DNA of 64,000 nucleotides from Actinomadura meyerae (GTDB lineage Bacteria > Actinomycetota > Actinomycetes > Streptosporangiales > Streptosporangiaceae). The notes beneath the pieces were generated by a model. It was not told the origin of the DNA. It ran no database searches and was given only the letters and a program-made list of their open reading frames with translations. The DNA lies in NCBI RefSeq assembly GCF_900188445.1, contig NZ_FZOR01000004.1, positions 186,001 to 250,000 of the forward strand, written 5' to 3'. Below are positions 27,201 through 35,254 of this stretch, in pieces (position 1 is the stretch's first letter; each line of letters starts with the position of its first letter). The translations under genes and the position numbers were made by a program.

Positions 27201-28302
27201 CATGCTCGGCGCGATCGACGAGTGGTTCGGCGCCGGGCTCGCCGGGATCCGGCAGGCCGGCGAGTCGGTCGCCTTCGGCGACCTCGTCATCAGGCCCGCC
27301 GTCGTCGGAGACCTGACCCGCGCCGCGTCGACCTACGAGACGCCGCGCGGCAAGGTGTCCAGCGCGTGGCGCCGCTCCGGGCACGACCTGCGGCTGGACG
27401 TCACCGTCCCGCCCGGTGACCCGGCGCGCGTCGAGGTGCCGCTGCTCGGGGCGTCCGGCGCGAAGGCCCCGGCCGGGGCCAAGCCGCTCGGCGTCCAGGA
27501 CGGCCGGGCCGTGTACGAGGTCGGGTCGGGCTCCTGGACGTTCACCGTCCGCACGGCCGACGCCGTGCGGCAGGACCGGACGCAGCTCGCGATCGAGCCG
27601 CCGTTCGGCGCGGACATCCCGGTGATCGACGGCAAGCCCACGCAGGCCCGGTTCCGTGTCACGAACCTGGAGCGGCACGCCGTCACCGTCCCGGTGAAGG
27701 CCGCCGCCTCGGACGGCTTCACCGCCACCGCCGGCGGGCGGGTCGCGATCCCGGCGGGCGGTTCCGTCGAGGTCCCGGTCACGCTGGAGAACACCGGCTC
27801 CGGGAAGGACGGGACCGTCACGGTCACCGTCGACGACGAGAGCGTCCGGGCACCGCTGCACGTCACGTCCAACGTCGTCCGCACCGCCGCGATGTCGGCG
27901 TCGAGCACGCACAGCGGCTCGTCGCCCGCCTGGACCAACGACGGAGGCACCGACTCCGGCGTCTGGCTGAACGGCACAGGCGGCTGGAACGACGACACCG
28001 CCGGGGCGTTCCCCGACACCCTCACCGCCACCTGGGACGAGCCGCAGCGCATCGGCCGGGTGAAGGTCTTCACGCTGGACTCGCCGAAGTACCCGGCCGC
28101 CAGGACCGGCCTGCGCGACTTCGACGTCCAGGCCCGGGTGGACGGCTCATGGACGACGGTCGCGACCGTCGCCGGCAGCACCGCCGGGACGGTCGAGAAG
28201 ACCTTCGCGCCCGTCTCCGCGACCGCGCTCCGCCTCGTCGTGCACGACTCCAACGATCACAGCTACAGCCGAGTCATCGAGCTGGAGGGCTACGCCTCAT
28301 GA
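24286..28302 (+). CDS. secreted alpha-L-rhamnosidase, GH78, with inserted and C-terminal F5/8-type domains
   Basis: 1338 residues with a Sec-type signal peptide (no clear twin-arginine motif). Order: N-terminal Fn3-like GH78 domain (LRTGALDDPIGIGDVTPTLSWRL), an inserted F5/8 type C-like module at about 193-338 (RYLRLDVTKLGLPIKE ... KLYPRTDVMTDDGKTPNFP), the GH78 N domain (INGRPVSDAVLEPPNTDY), the barrel with acid motif DCPDREKLGW (near 690) and base motif SLTEYWDG (near 955). It continues into a NEW3-like domain and a second F5/8-type domain at the end. It should release non-reducing L-rhamnose. ATG 24286 has GGAGG 8 bases upstream. Its stop overlaps the next start (ATGA). Closely similar over most of its length to the gene at 32057. 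Confidence 0.9.
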   Translation: MRRTSRALRPTSPLLILPTSLLLVLAAGAVPAAAAPAAAPGGAASARADASGLRATGLRTGALDDPIGIGDVTPTLSWRLDASGRGAAQTAYQVVAATSRDRLGRADLWDSGKVSSAAPNAVYRGEALTSRREVWWRVRVWDGSGHASPWSGPARFETGLLAEDDWSAKWIGDERWLNRAPTPVTVALPAGTKARYLRLDVTKLGLPIKEGGSLLSRLQLAEIEALDPSGANVAKGAAVTASEVREYPGKWMPEFVTDGAVTTQKAPFGYTSPAYGTQDPGHHIWLQLDLGAAKDVSSVKLYPRTDVMTDDGKTPNFPVDYTVQTAGAADGPFTVAKTVEGQEPPPAYQTDLPRLPLLARQFSLGKKARSARLYITALGVYDATINGRPVSDAVLEPPNTDYRKRVEYAAYDVTKLLRRGGNAIGVRLGNGTYNVTATSDRYTKYTGAQGAPKLLAQLEVTLDDGTTQRIATDSSWRTDLGPTTFTHWYGGEDEDARLAQEGWDEPSADLGSWRAAAEAPDPGIALTSRTSPAIVPVGRRETVEVTQPKKGTYVFDLGENIAGWPEIRVRGARGTKLTLKPGERLGSDGLVEQGTMIAGGAQEPPIEDHYTLAGTGTETWHPRFVYHGFRYLQVTGLPSKPAKGAASAVVLRAGNASAGSFESSDLLLNGIHRIIDRSIQGNMFSILTDCPDREKLGWLEETQLVQGSITRNYDVAAYYPALLRNMAEAQTADGLVPDIAPEYVQFSGGVRDDPNWGSAIIMAAWQHYRTYGDTGPLREFYPNMQRYLDYLTSKADGNLLDYGLGDWAAVDQTTPRGIAATYGYQRSAATLARIAKLLGKGDDAARYDKLAGDIAAAFNAKYLDESKHTYGSGSQAGDAFALDLGIVPDDQKQAVLDHLVASVKAGGHHLTVGEIALPAVFRTLSAAGRDDVILAVAQQVTSPSYGYQVVHGATSLTEYWDGPTGYGSQNHFMLGAIDEWFGAGLAGIRQAGESVAFGDLVIRPAVVGDLTRAASTYETPRGKVSSAWRRSGHDLRLDVTVPPGDPARVEVPLLGASGAKAPAGAKPLGVQDGRAVYEVGSGSWTFTVRTADAVRQDRTQLAIEPPFGADIPVIDGKPTQARFRVTNLERHAVTVPVKAAASDGFTATAGGRVAIPAGGSVEVPVTLENTGSGKDGTVTVTVDDESVRAPLHVTSNVVRTAAMSASSTHSGSSPAWTNDGGTDSGVWLNGTGGWNDDTAGAFPDTLTATWDEPQRIGRVKVFTLDSPKYPAARTGLRDFDVQARVDGSWTTVATVAGSTAGTVEKTFAPVSATALRLVVHDSNDHSYSRVIELEGYAS

Positions 28303-31300
28303 TCCGTTCCAAGACCCGGCTGCTCGCCGCGCCGGCGGCCGCGCTGATGGCGCTGTCGGGGCTCGCGGCCGTCGACGCGGCCGCGGACGCGCCGTCGTAC
28401 GGCCCGGCCGTACCGGTGCTGACCCGCGGCACCTTCGCGGACCCCCCGGCGTCCGTGCGGCCCAAGTACCGCTGGTGGCAGCCGCTCGCCTACACCGATG
28501 ACAAGGAGCTCGGCCGCGAGCTCGACCAGATCAAGAAGGCGGGCGGCGGCGGAGCCGAGGTCGCCCCGTTCAGCGTGGAGGGCGCCGGCAACAACACGCC
28601 GGAGTTCCTGAAGACCTACGGCTGGGGCACCCCGCTGTGGGCGGAGAAGACCCGGACGATGCTGGCGCAGGCCAAGTCCAAGGGGCTCGGCCTGGACTTC
28701 ACCATCGGCCCCCGCTGGCCCGCGATCGTCCCCAACGTCGCCGACGTCAACCACCCGAGCGCCCAGCAGCAGATCGTCTTCTCCCACGAGTTCCACAAGG
28801 GCGGCACCAGCAGGTCCGGCGCGCTGCCGACGAACTTCGACACCGCGCCGCCCGCCGGGGCGAAGCGGACGCTCATCGCCGCGCTCGTCGCCAAGTGCGA
28901 GGACGCGGGCTGCGCGTCCGCCGGCGCGCCGCGGCTGCTGGACCGCGCGAGCGTCACCGACGTCACCTCGAAGGTGGACGCGCAGGGCGCGCTCACCGTC
29001 GACTTCCCCGGTGACGACAAGAGCACGTACGCGCTGATCGCGTTCTACCAGACGCCCAGCGGGCAGTCCCTGTCCGGCTACACCGCGACCGGCACCAATT
29101 ACGCCCTCGACCCGTTCAGCAAGGCCGGGGCGAAGGCGACCACCGACTTCTACGACGAGCACATCCTCACCCCCGACGTGCGGAAGCTCCTCGCGCAGAT
29201 GGGCGAGAGCGACCTGTTCGAGGACTCGCTCGAAGTCGGCAAGACGCAGAAGTGGACGTCCGAGATGGTCGCCCAGTGGACCAAGCTGCGCGGCTACTCC
29301 CCGGTCGAGGTGCTGCCCGCCCTCGCCGGCGCCGGCGACCAGGGCATCACCGAGCGGCCGTTCTTCGACTTCGGCGGCGGCGTCGGTACCCGCGTCCGGA
29401 CCGACTACCGGCAGACCCTCAGCGACCTGTACATCCGCAACCGGCTCGACGTCCTGCGCGAGTGGGGCCACCGGCACCACATCAGCACCCGCATCCAGCC
29501 CTACGGCATCCCCGTCGACGTCTCGGAGGCCGCGTCGCACATCGACGTGCCCGAGGGCGAGTCGCTGGCGTTCGGGCAGTCGGTCGGCGCCTACAGCAAC
29601 GTGCAGGACTACCGCGTCGTCGCCACGGGCGCGCACATGTCCGGGCAGCCGGTGGTGTCCGACGAGTGCTGCGCGTTCTCCGGCTCGGTGTGGGGCTCCA
29701 CGGCCGGCGCCGGGACGGACGCCTCGAACCTGCAGGCGGTCTACCGGGGCTTCGCCGGCGGTGTGAACCAGGTCGTCTGGCACGGCCTGCCCTACCTGAG
29801 CAGGGGACCCGAAGGCGCCGGGCCGCAGTCGGCCTGGCCCGGCATGACCTACGGCGGCAACACCTCCTACTCGGAGGCGTGGGGCGACAAGGGCGGCCCC
29901 AACTGGGCCGACTACCGCGCGGTCAACGACAACCTGGCCCGGATGCAGCTCGTCCTGCGGCAGGGCAAGCCCCGCTTCGACCTCGCCGTGTACTGGCAGG
30001 ACTTCGGCATGAACGGCACCGGCACCACCGGGAGCGGCGCCAACAAGCTGATCCAGAGCTCCTCGGCGCTGGCGTCGGCCGGCTACACCTACGAGTACCT
30101 CAGCCCGGCGCACCTGCGGCGCAAGGACGCCACCTACTCCCACGGCGCCCTGTTCGGCGACGGCTCCGCCTACCGGGCGGTCCTGCTGAACGACCAGAAG
30201 ACGATGCCGGTCGACGCCGCCGAGAAGCTGCTGCGGCTGGCACGCCAGGGCCTGCCCGTCGTGATCGCCGGGGACGTTCCGAGCACGGTGCCCGGCGCGG
30301 CCGACCCGGCGCGCGAGGACGCGCGGCTGAAGTCGGTGGTCTCCGAGCTCCTCCGGCAGCGCGGCGTGGTGCGAGTGGCGAGCGAGGCGGACGCGCCGAA
30401 GGCGCTGCGGAACCTCCAGGTCACTCCGGCCGCCACCCCGCAGGACGGCTCGGGTGCGCTCCTCGACGTGCGCCGCCAGGACGGCTCCACCAACTACTAC
30501 TACCTCTACAACCAGACGAACACCGCGACCGCGCAGAAGGTCACCCTGACCGGCGACGGCGTCCCCTACCGGCTCGACACCTGGACCGGCGAGATCACCC
30601 CGATCACGGACTACGAGGCCGGGCACGGCACCGTCACCGTCCCCGTCCGGGTGGCCGGTAACGACGCCACCGTCATCGCGGTCACGCCGCGCCGCGACGC
30701 CACCTTCCCCGGCCGTCCGGGACGCCCGGGGAACCGGCCCGAGCACGGCAAGGACGTCCCGCAGCCGGTGCGGCTCGGCGAGTGGTCGCTGTCGGTGGAC
30801 TCGTGGGGACCGGGAGCCTCCGGCCTGCCCGGTGACACCGCGCACAAGGCCCTCGGCCCGGTCACGGTCAAGGCCGGGGCGGACGGCGCGCTGCCGGCCT
30901 GGTCGGCGATCACCCCGGCCAACGGCCACCCGGTGGACCTCAAGGACGTCTCCGGCGTCGGCACCTACACCGCGCACGTCACCCTCGACGACGACTGGAA
31001 GGGCATCGACGCGGCCGAACTCGACCTCGGGACACCGGTCGACACCGTCCGCGTGAACGTCAACGGGCACGACCTGCCCGCGCTGAACCAGGCGGACCTG
31101 CGGCACGTCCAGGTGGGCCGCCACCTGCGGCCGGGGAACAACACGATCACCGTGCGGGTCGCGTCCACGCTGCTCAACGCGGTCCGCGTCGCGCCCGGCA
31201 CCGGGGCCTCGTCGCGGGCGCCGATGGACTACGGGCTGTTCGGCCCCGTCACCCTCACCGCGGCGGGCGGCGACCGGCCGGTGCTGACCGCCGAGGCCCT

Positions 31301-32060
31301 GGAGCCGGAGCTGCCGCTGGCCGACGGCGGCTACAACCGCGCGAACGTGCTGGTCACCAACGCCTCCGGGCGCGCGGCGGACGTCACGGTCACCGCGTCC
31401 TCCGCGGAAGGGATCACGGCGAAGCCGGAGCACGGCCGCGTCAAGGTGCCCGCCCGCGGCTCCGTGACGGTGCCCGTCGAGCTGCGCGACAAGGGCGTGG
31501 CGTCCGGCACGAGCGCCCTGAAGGTGACCGTGCGCAGCGACGCCGGACCGTCCGCCGCCACGGCCGTCACGCTGCGGCATTCCGGCGACCTCGCCCTCAA
31601 CCCGGGCGGCGCGCCCTTCCCGCGGGTGGTCGCCACGGCGAGCCAGGACCGCTATCCGGCCAAGCTCGCGGTGGACGGCTCGCCCGACACCTTCTGGGTC
31701 TCGTGGGGACGCGCCGCGGGCCAGGGCCCCACGCCCGCTGAGCCGGCGTACTTCGGGATCGACTTCGGCGCCCCCGTCCGGTTCGGCTCGGTCGTCGTGG
31801 GCGGGCGCTCCAACTACGGCGCGCGCGACTACGCCGTCCAGGTGTCCTCGGACGGCCGGACCTGGCGCACCGTGGCCACCGCCACCGACACGCCGAAGGA
31901 GGGCGGGACGACGACCTTCCCCGAGGTCACCGCCCGGCACGTGCGCATCGCCGTCAGCAGGAGCTGGGACGGCATCGGCGCGAACGTCCAGATGAGCGGG
32001 TTCTCCGTCCGGCCCACCGCCTCACCTTCCGTTCCGACCACCGCTGGGAGCCCGCGATGA
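28299..32060 (+). CDS. secreted GH106-type alpha-L-rhamnosidase with C-terminal F5/8-like domain
   Basis: 1253 residues with a Sec signal peptide. The N-terminal catalytic region has GH106 landmarks: KYRWWQPLAYTDDKELGRELDQ (shortened: RWWQPLAYTDDKELG), GLDFTIGPRWPAIVPNV, LFEDSLEV, HHISTRIQPYGIPVDVSEA, DVPEGESLAFGQ and VVSDECCAFSGSVWG. Further on are jelly-roll domains (VRVNVNGHDLPALNQADL), a NEW3-like stretch and a terminal discoidin-like domain (FGIDFGAPVRFGSVVVGG). GH106 enzymes remove alpha-L-rhamnose, known from complex pectins. It overlaps both neighbours by ATGA, so expression is probably coupled to the flanking GH78 genes. Confidence 0.82.
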   Translation: MIRSKTRLLAAPAAALMALSGLAAVDAAADAPSYGPAVPVLTRGTFADPPASVRPKYRWWQPLAYTDDKELGRELDQIKKAGGGGAEVAPFSVEGAGNNTPEFLKTYGWGTPLWAEKTRTMLAQAKSKGLGLDFTIGPRWPAIVPNVADVNHPSAQQQIVFSHEFHKGGTSRSGALPTNFDTAPPAGAKRTLIAALVAKCEDAGCASAGAPRLLDRASVTDVTSKVDAQGALTVDFPGDDKSTYALIAFYQTPSGQSLSGYTATGTNYALDPFSKAGAKATTDFYDEHILTPDVRKLLAQMGESDLFEDSLEVGKTQKWTSEMVAQWTKLRGYSPVEVLPALAGAGDQGITERPFFDFGGGVGTRVRTDYRQTLSDLYIRNRLDVLREWGHRHHISTRIQPYGIPVDVSEAASHIDVPEGESLAFGQSVGAYSNVQDYRVVATGAHMSGQPVVSDECCAFSGSVWGSTAGAGTDASNLQAVYRGFAGGVNQVVWHGLPYLSRGPEGAGPQSAWPGMTYGGNTSYSEAWGDKGGPNWADYRAVNDNLARMQLVLRQGKPRFDLAVYWQDFGMNGTGTTGSGANKLIQSSSALASAGYTYEYLSPAHLRRKDATYSHGALFGDGSAYRAVLLNDQKTMPVDAAEKLLRLARQGLPVVIAGDVPSTVPGAADPAREDARLKSVVSELLRQRGVVRVASEADAPKALRNLQVTPAATPQDGSGALLDVRRQDGSTNYYYLYNQTNTATAQKVTLTGDGVPYRLDTWTGEITPITDYEAGHGTVTVPVRVAGNDATVIAVTPRRDATFPGRPGRPGNRPEHGKDVPQPVRLGEWSLSVDSWGPGASGLPGDTAHKALGPVTVKAGADGALPAWSAITPANGHPVDLKDVSGVGTYTAHVTLDDDWKGIDAAELDLGTPVDTVRVNVNGHDLPALNQADLRHVQVGRHLRPGNNTITVRVASTLLNAVRVAPGTGASSRAPMDYGLFGPVTLTAAGGDRPVLTAEALEPELPLADGGYNRANVLVTNASGRAADVTVTASSAEGITAKPEHGRVKVPARGSVTVPVELRDKGVASGTSALKVTVRSDAGPSAATAVTLRHSGDLALNPGGAPFPRVVATASQDRYPAKLAVDGSPDTFWVSWGRAAGQGPTPAEPAYFGIDFGAPVRFGSVVVGGRSNYGARDYAVQVSSDGRTWRTVATATDTPKEGGTTTFPEVTARHVRIAVSRSWDGIGANVQMSGFSVRPTASPSVPTTAGSPR

Positions 32061-35000
32061 ACGAGTTGTCCAGAAGAAGGTTCGTGCAGGCCGGCGGCAT
32101 CGCCGCGGCGGCGGTCACGGCGGGCGGCGCGGTCGCCGCGCCCGCGGCCGCGGCCCCCGCACCGCCGGGGAAGGGCGAGCCGCTGCGGCCCGCCGACCTC
32201 CAGGTCGGCCACCTGCCGTCACCGCTCGGGATCGACGCCGAGAAGCCGACGCTGAGCTGGCGGTTCGCCGCCGGGCCGCGCAACGCCGTGCAGACGGCCT
32301 ACCAGGTGCGGGTCGCCACCTCGGACGCGCGCCTCGCCCGCCCGGACCTGTGGGACTCCGGCAAGGTCGCCGGCGCCGCCGTGTCCGCCGTCTACGCCGG
32401 ACGGCCGCTGAAGTCCCGCGAGCGGGCGTCGTGGCAGGTCCGGGTGTGGGACGGGCACGGCCGCGCCTCGGCGTGGAGCAAGCCGTCCCACTTCGAGATG
32501 GGCCTGCTCGCCGCGGCGGACTGGACGGCCCAGTGGATCGGGAACCCGGCGTGGTCCACCGATCCCGAGCCGTCGCCCGCGGCGGTCACGTTCGAGGCCA
32601 GGTCCGCCCGCTACGTCCGGCTGGACGTGACGCGGCTCGGCCTGCCGATCAAGGAGGGCTGGCCGTACAAGGTGTCGCGGCTCCAGCTCGCCGAGATCCA
32701 GGTGCTGGACGGCGCGTCCGGCGCCAACGTCGCGCTGCACGCGGCCGTGACCGCCTCCGAGAGCTACACGGTCGGCGGCCAGTGGGAGCCGAAGGCCGTC
32801 ACGGACGGCTCCCTCACCAGCGACGCCGCACCCTTCGGCTACACCAGCATGGAGCGGCAGGATCAGGACCTCGCCGAGCCCATCTGGATCCAGATCGACC
32901 TCGGTGAGGAGAAGCGGTTCGACCGCGTCCTGCTCTACCCGCGCACGGACGTGACCACCGACGACGGGAAGACGGCCAACTTCCCGGAGGACTTCACCGT
33001 CCGGACGTCCGCCGACGGCAAGGCGTTCGACACCGCCGCCACGGTCGAGGGCCAGGAGGCGCCTCCGCCGCTGCACCGGCAGCCTGAAGCGCTGCCCGTC
33101 TTCACGCGCGAGTTCGAGCTCGGCAAGCGCGTCCGCGCGGCACGCCTCTACGCGACGGCCCTCGGCGTCCTGGACGTCACGGTGAACGGGCGCCCCGTCA
33201 GCGACGCCGTCCTCGAACCGCCGTACAGCGCGTACAAGGAGCGGATCGTCTACTCCACCTACGACGTGACCGGGCTGCTCCGCCGCGGCGGCAACCGCGT
33301 GCAGGTGGAGCTGGGCACCGGCATGGCGCACGTCCCGCCCACCCCCGGCCGCTACGAGAAGCTCACCCGGTCGGACGGCAAGCCGACGTTCCTCGGCCAG
33401 CTGGAGATCACCTACACCGACGGGTCGCGCGAGGTCATCGCGTCCGACACCTCCTGGCGCACCGCCCTCGGCGCCACCACCTTCACCAACTGGTACGGCG
33501 GCGAGGATCACGACGCGCGCCGCACCCCGCGGGACTGGGCGGACGCGGTGCGGGTCGCCGCGCCCACCGCCCGGCTCGCCGCCCGCACCGCCCCGCCGAT
33601 CGTCCCGGTGGGCACCTTCCGCACCAAGAAGATCACGCAGCCGAAGGACGGCGTGTACGTCATCGACCTCGGTACGAACTTCGCGGGCTGGCCGAAGCTG
33701 CGCGTCAGCGGACCGGCCGGGACGAAGGTCACGATGCGTCCGGGCGAGCTGCTCAACGAGGACGGGACCGTCAGCCAGCACACCACCGGCTCGCCCATCT
33801 GGGACGCCTACACCCTGTCGGGTGAGGGCACCGAGACGTGGCACCCGCGGTTCGTCTACCACGGCTTCCGCTACCTGCAGCTCGAAGGGCTGCCGTCCGC
33901 GCCGGACGAGGACACGGTCACCGGGATCGTGCTGCGGGCGGGCAACGCGAACGCGGGCTCGTTCACCAGCTCGCACGGCCTCCTCAACGACATCCACCGG
34001 ATCATCGACCGGGCCGTGCAGAGCAACATGTACTCCGTCCTCACCGACTGCCCGCACCGGGAGAAGCTCGGCTGGCTGGAGCAGGCCAACCTGGTGTTCC
34101 CCGCCGTCGCCCGCAACTACGACGTCGCCGCCTACTACGGCGCGATCGTCCGCGACATCGCCGAGGCGCAGACGGCGGACGGCCTCGTCCCCGACATCGC
34201 GCCCGAGTTCACGGTGTTCTCCGGCGGGTTCAGGGACGACCCCAACTGGGGCAACGTCATCGTCTTCGCGCCCTGGCAGATGTACCGCGCCTACGGCGAC
34301 ACGGCCACGCTCCGCACCTACTACCCGAACATGGTGCGGTACGTCGACTACCTGTCCGGCAAGGCGGACGGGCACCTCCTCGACTACGGCCTGGGCGACT
34401 GGATCACCTTCGACAACAGCACGCCCACCGGCGTGACCGCCACGTTCGGCTACCACCGCGCCGTGACCGCCCTTGCCCGCATCGCGAGGGTCATCGGCAA
34501 GGACGACGACGCGGCGAAGTACGAGGCCCTGGCCGGGCAGATCGGCGACGCGTTCAACGCCAAGTACCTGACGGGCGACACCTACGGCTCCGGCAGCCAG
34601 GCGTGCGACGCGCTCGCCCTGGACATGGGCGTCGTCCCCGACGACAAGAAGGACGCCGTACTCGCCCACCTAGTGAAGAGCATCGAGGCGAAGGGCTACC
34701 ACCTCACCGTCGGCGAGATCGCGCTGCCGTCGGTCTTCCACGTCCTGTCGGCGGCCGGACGCGACGACGTCATCCACGCGTTCGCGACGCAGACCGGCAA
34801 CCCGAGCTACGGCTACCAGGTCGTGCACGGCGCCACCTCGCTGACCGAGAACTGGGACGGGCCCACCTCCGGGAACTCGCAGAACCACTTCATGCTCGGC
34901 GCCATCGACGAGTGGTTCCACGCGGGGCTCGCGGGCCTCGGCCAGACGGACGACTCGATCGCCTTCGAGACGCTGCTCGTCCGCCCGTCCGTCGTCGGCG

Positions 35001-35254
35001 ACGTCACGAGCGCCGCCGCCACCTACGAGACGCCGCGCGGGCACGCCGCGGCGTCCTGGCGGCGCACCGGCAGGAAGCTCCGCCTGGACGTCACCGTCCC
35101 GCCCACGACCAAGGCGCGGGTGGAGTTCCCGGTGGCCGGCGGCGCCGGACGGCCGGAGGCGCCCCCGGACGCCCGCTGGATCGGCGCGGAGAACGGCCGC
35201 GCCGTCTTCGAGATCGGCTCCGGCGACTGGACCTTCGAAGGGCGGACCTCATGA
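32057..35254 (+). CDS. exported alpha-L-rhamnosidase, GH78, Tat signal, inserted F5/8-type domain
   Basis: 1065 residues. A twin-arginine signal, LSRRRFVQAGG, leads the protein. Domain order matches the gene at 24286 but without its C-terminal modules: Fn3-like domain (GIDAEKPTLSWRF), F5/8-like insertion at about 181-330 (RYVRLDVTRLGLPIKEG ... RTDVTTDDGKTANFPEDF), GH78 N domain, barrel with acid motif DCPHREKLGWLEQ (near 665) and base motif SLTENWDG (near 930). The C-terminal beta domain ends at GSGDWTFEGRTS. Both gene ends are ATGA overlaps. It is a paralogue of the 24286 product but exported folded through Tat. Confidence 0.9.
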   Translation: MNELSRRRFVQAGGIAAAAVTAGGAVAAPAAAAPAPPGKGEPLRPADLQVGHLPSPLGIDAEKPTLSWRFAAGPRNAVQTAYQVRVATSDARLARPDLWDSGKVAGAAVSAVYAGRPLKSRERASWQVRVWDGHGRASAWSKPSHFEMGLLAAADWTAQWIGNPAWSTDPEPSPAAVTFEARSARYVRLDVTRLGLPIKEGWPYKVSRLQLAEIQVLDGASGANVALHAAVTASESYTVGGQWEPKAVTDGSLTSDAAPFGYTSMERQDQDLAEPIWIQIDLGEEKRFDRVLLYPRTDVTTDDGKTANFPEDFTVRTSADGKAFDTAATVEGQEAPPPLHRQPEALPVFTREFELGKRVRAARLYATALGVLDVTVNGRPVSDAVLEPPYSAYKERIVYSTYDVTGLLRRGGNRVQVELGTGMAHVPPTPGRYEKLTRSDGKPTFLGQLEITYTDGSREVIASDTSWRTALGATTFTNWYGGEDHDARRTPRDWADAVRVAAPTARLAARTAPPIVPVGTFRTKKITQPKDGVYVIDLGTNFAGWPKLRVSGPAGTKVTMRPGELLNEDGTVSQHTTGSPIWDAYTLSGEGTETWHPRFVYHGFRYLQLEGLPSAPDEDTVTGIVLRAGNANAGSFTSSHGLLNDIHRIIDRAVQSNMYSVLTDCPHREKLGWLEQANLVFPAVARNYDVAAYYGAIVRDIAEAQTADGLVPDIAPEFTVFSGGFRDDPNWGNVIVFAPWQMYRAYGDTATLRTYYPNMVRYVDYLSGKADGHLLDYGLGDWITFDNSTPTGVTATFGYHRAVTALARIARVIGKDDDAAKYEALAGQIGDAFNAKYLTGDTYGSGSQACDALALDMGVVPDDKKDAVLAHLVKSIEAKGYHLTVGEIALPSVFHVLSAAGRDDVIHAFATQTGNPSYGYQVVHGATSLTENWDGPTSGNSQNHFMLGAIDEWFHAGLAGLGQTDDSIAFETLLVRPSVVGDVTSAAATYETPRGHAAASWRRTGRKLRLDVTVPPTTKARVEFPVAGGAGRPEAPPDARWIGAENGRAVFEIGSGDWTFEGRTS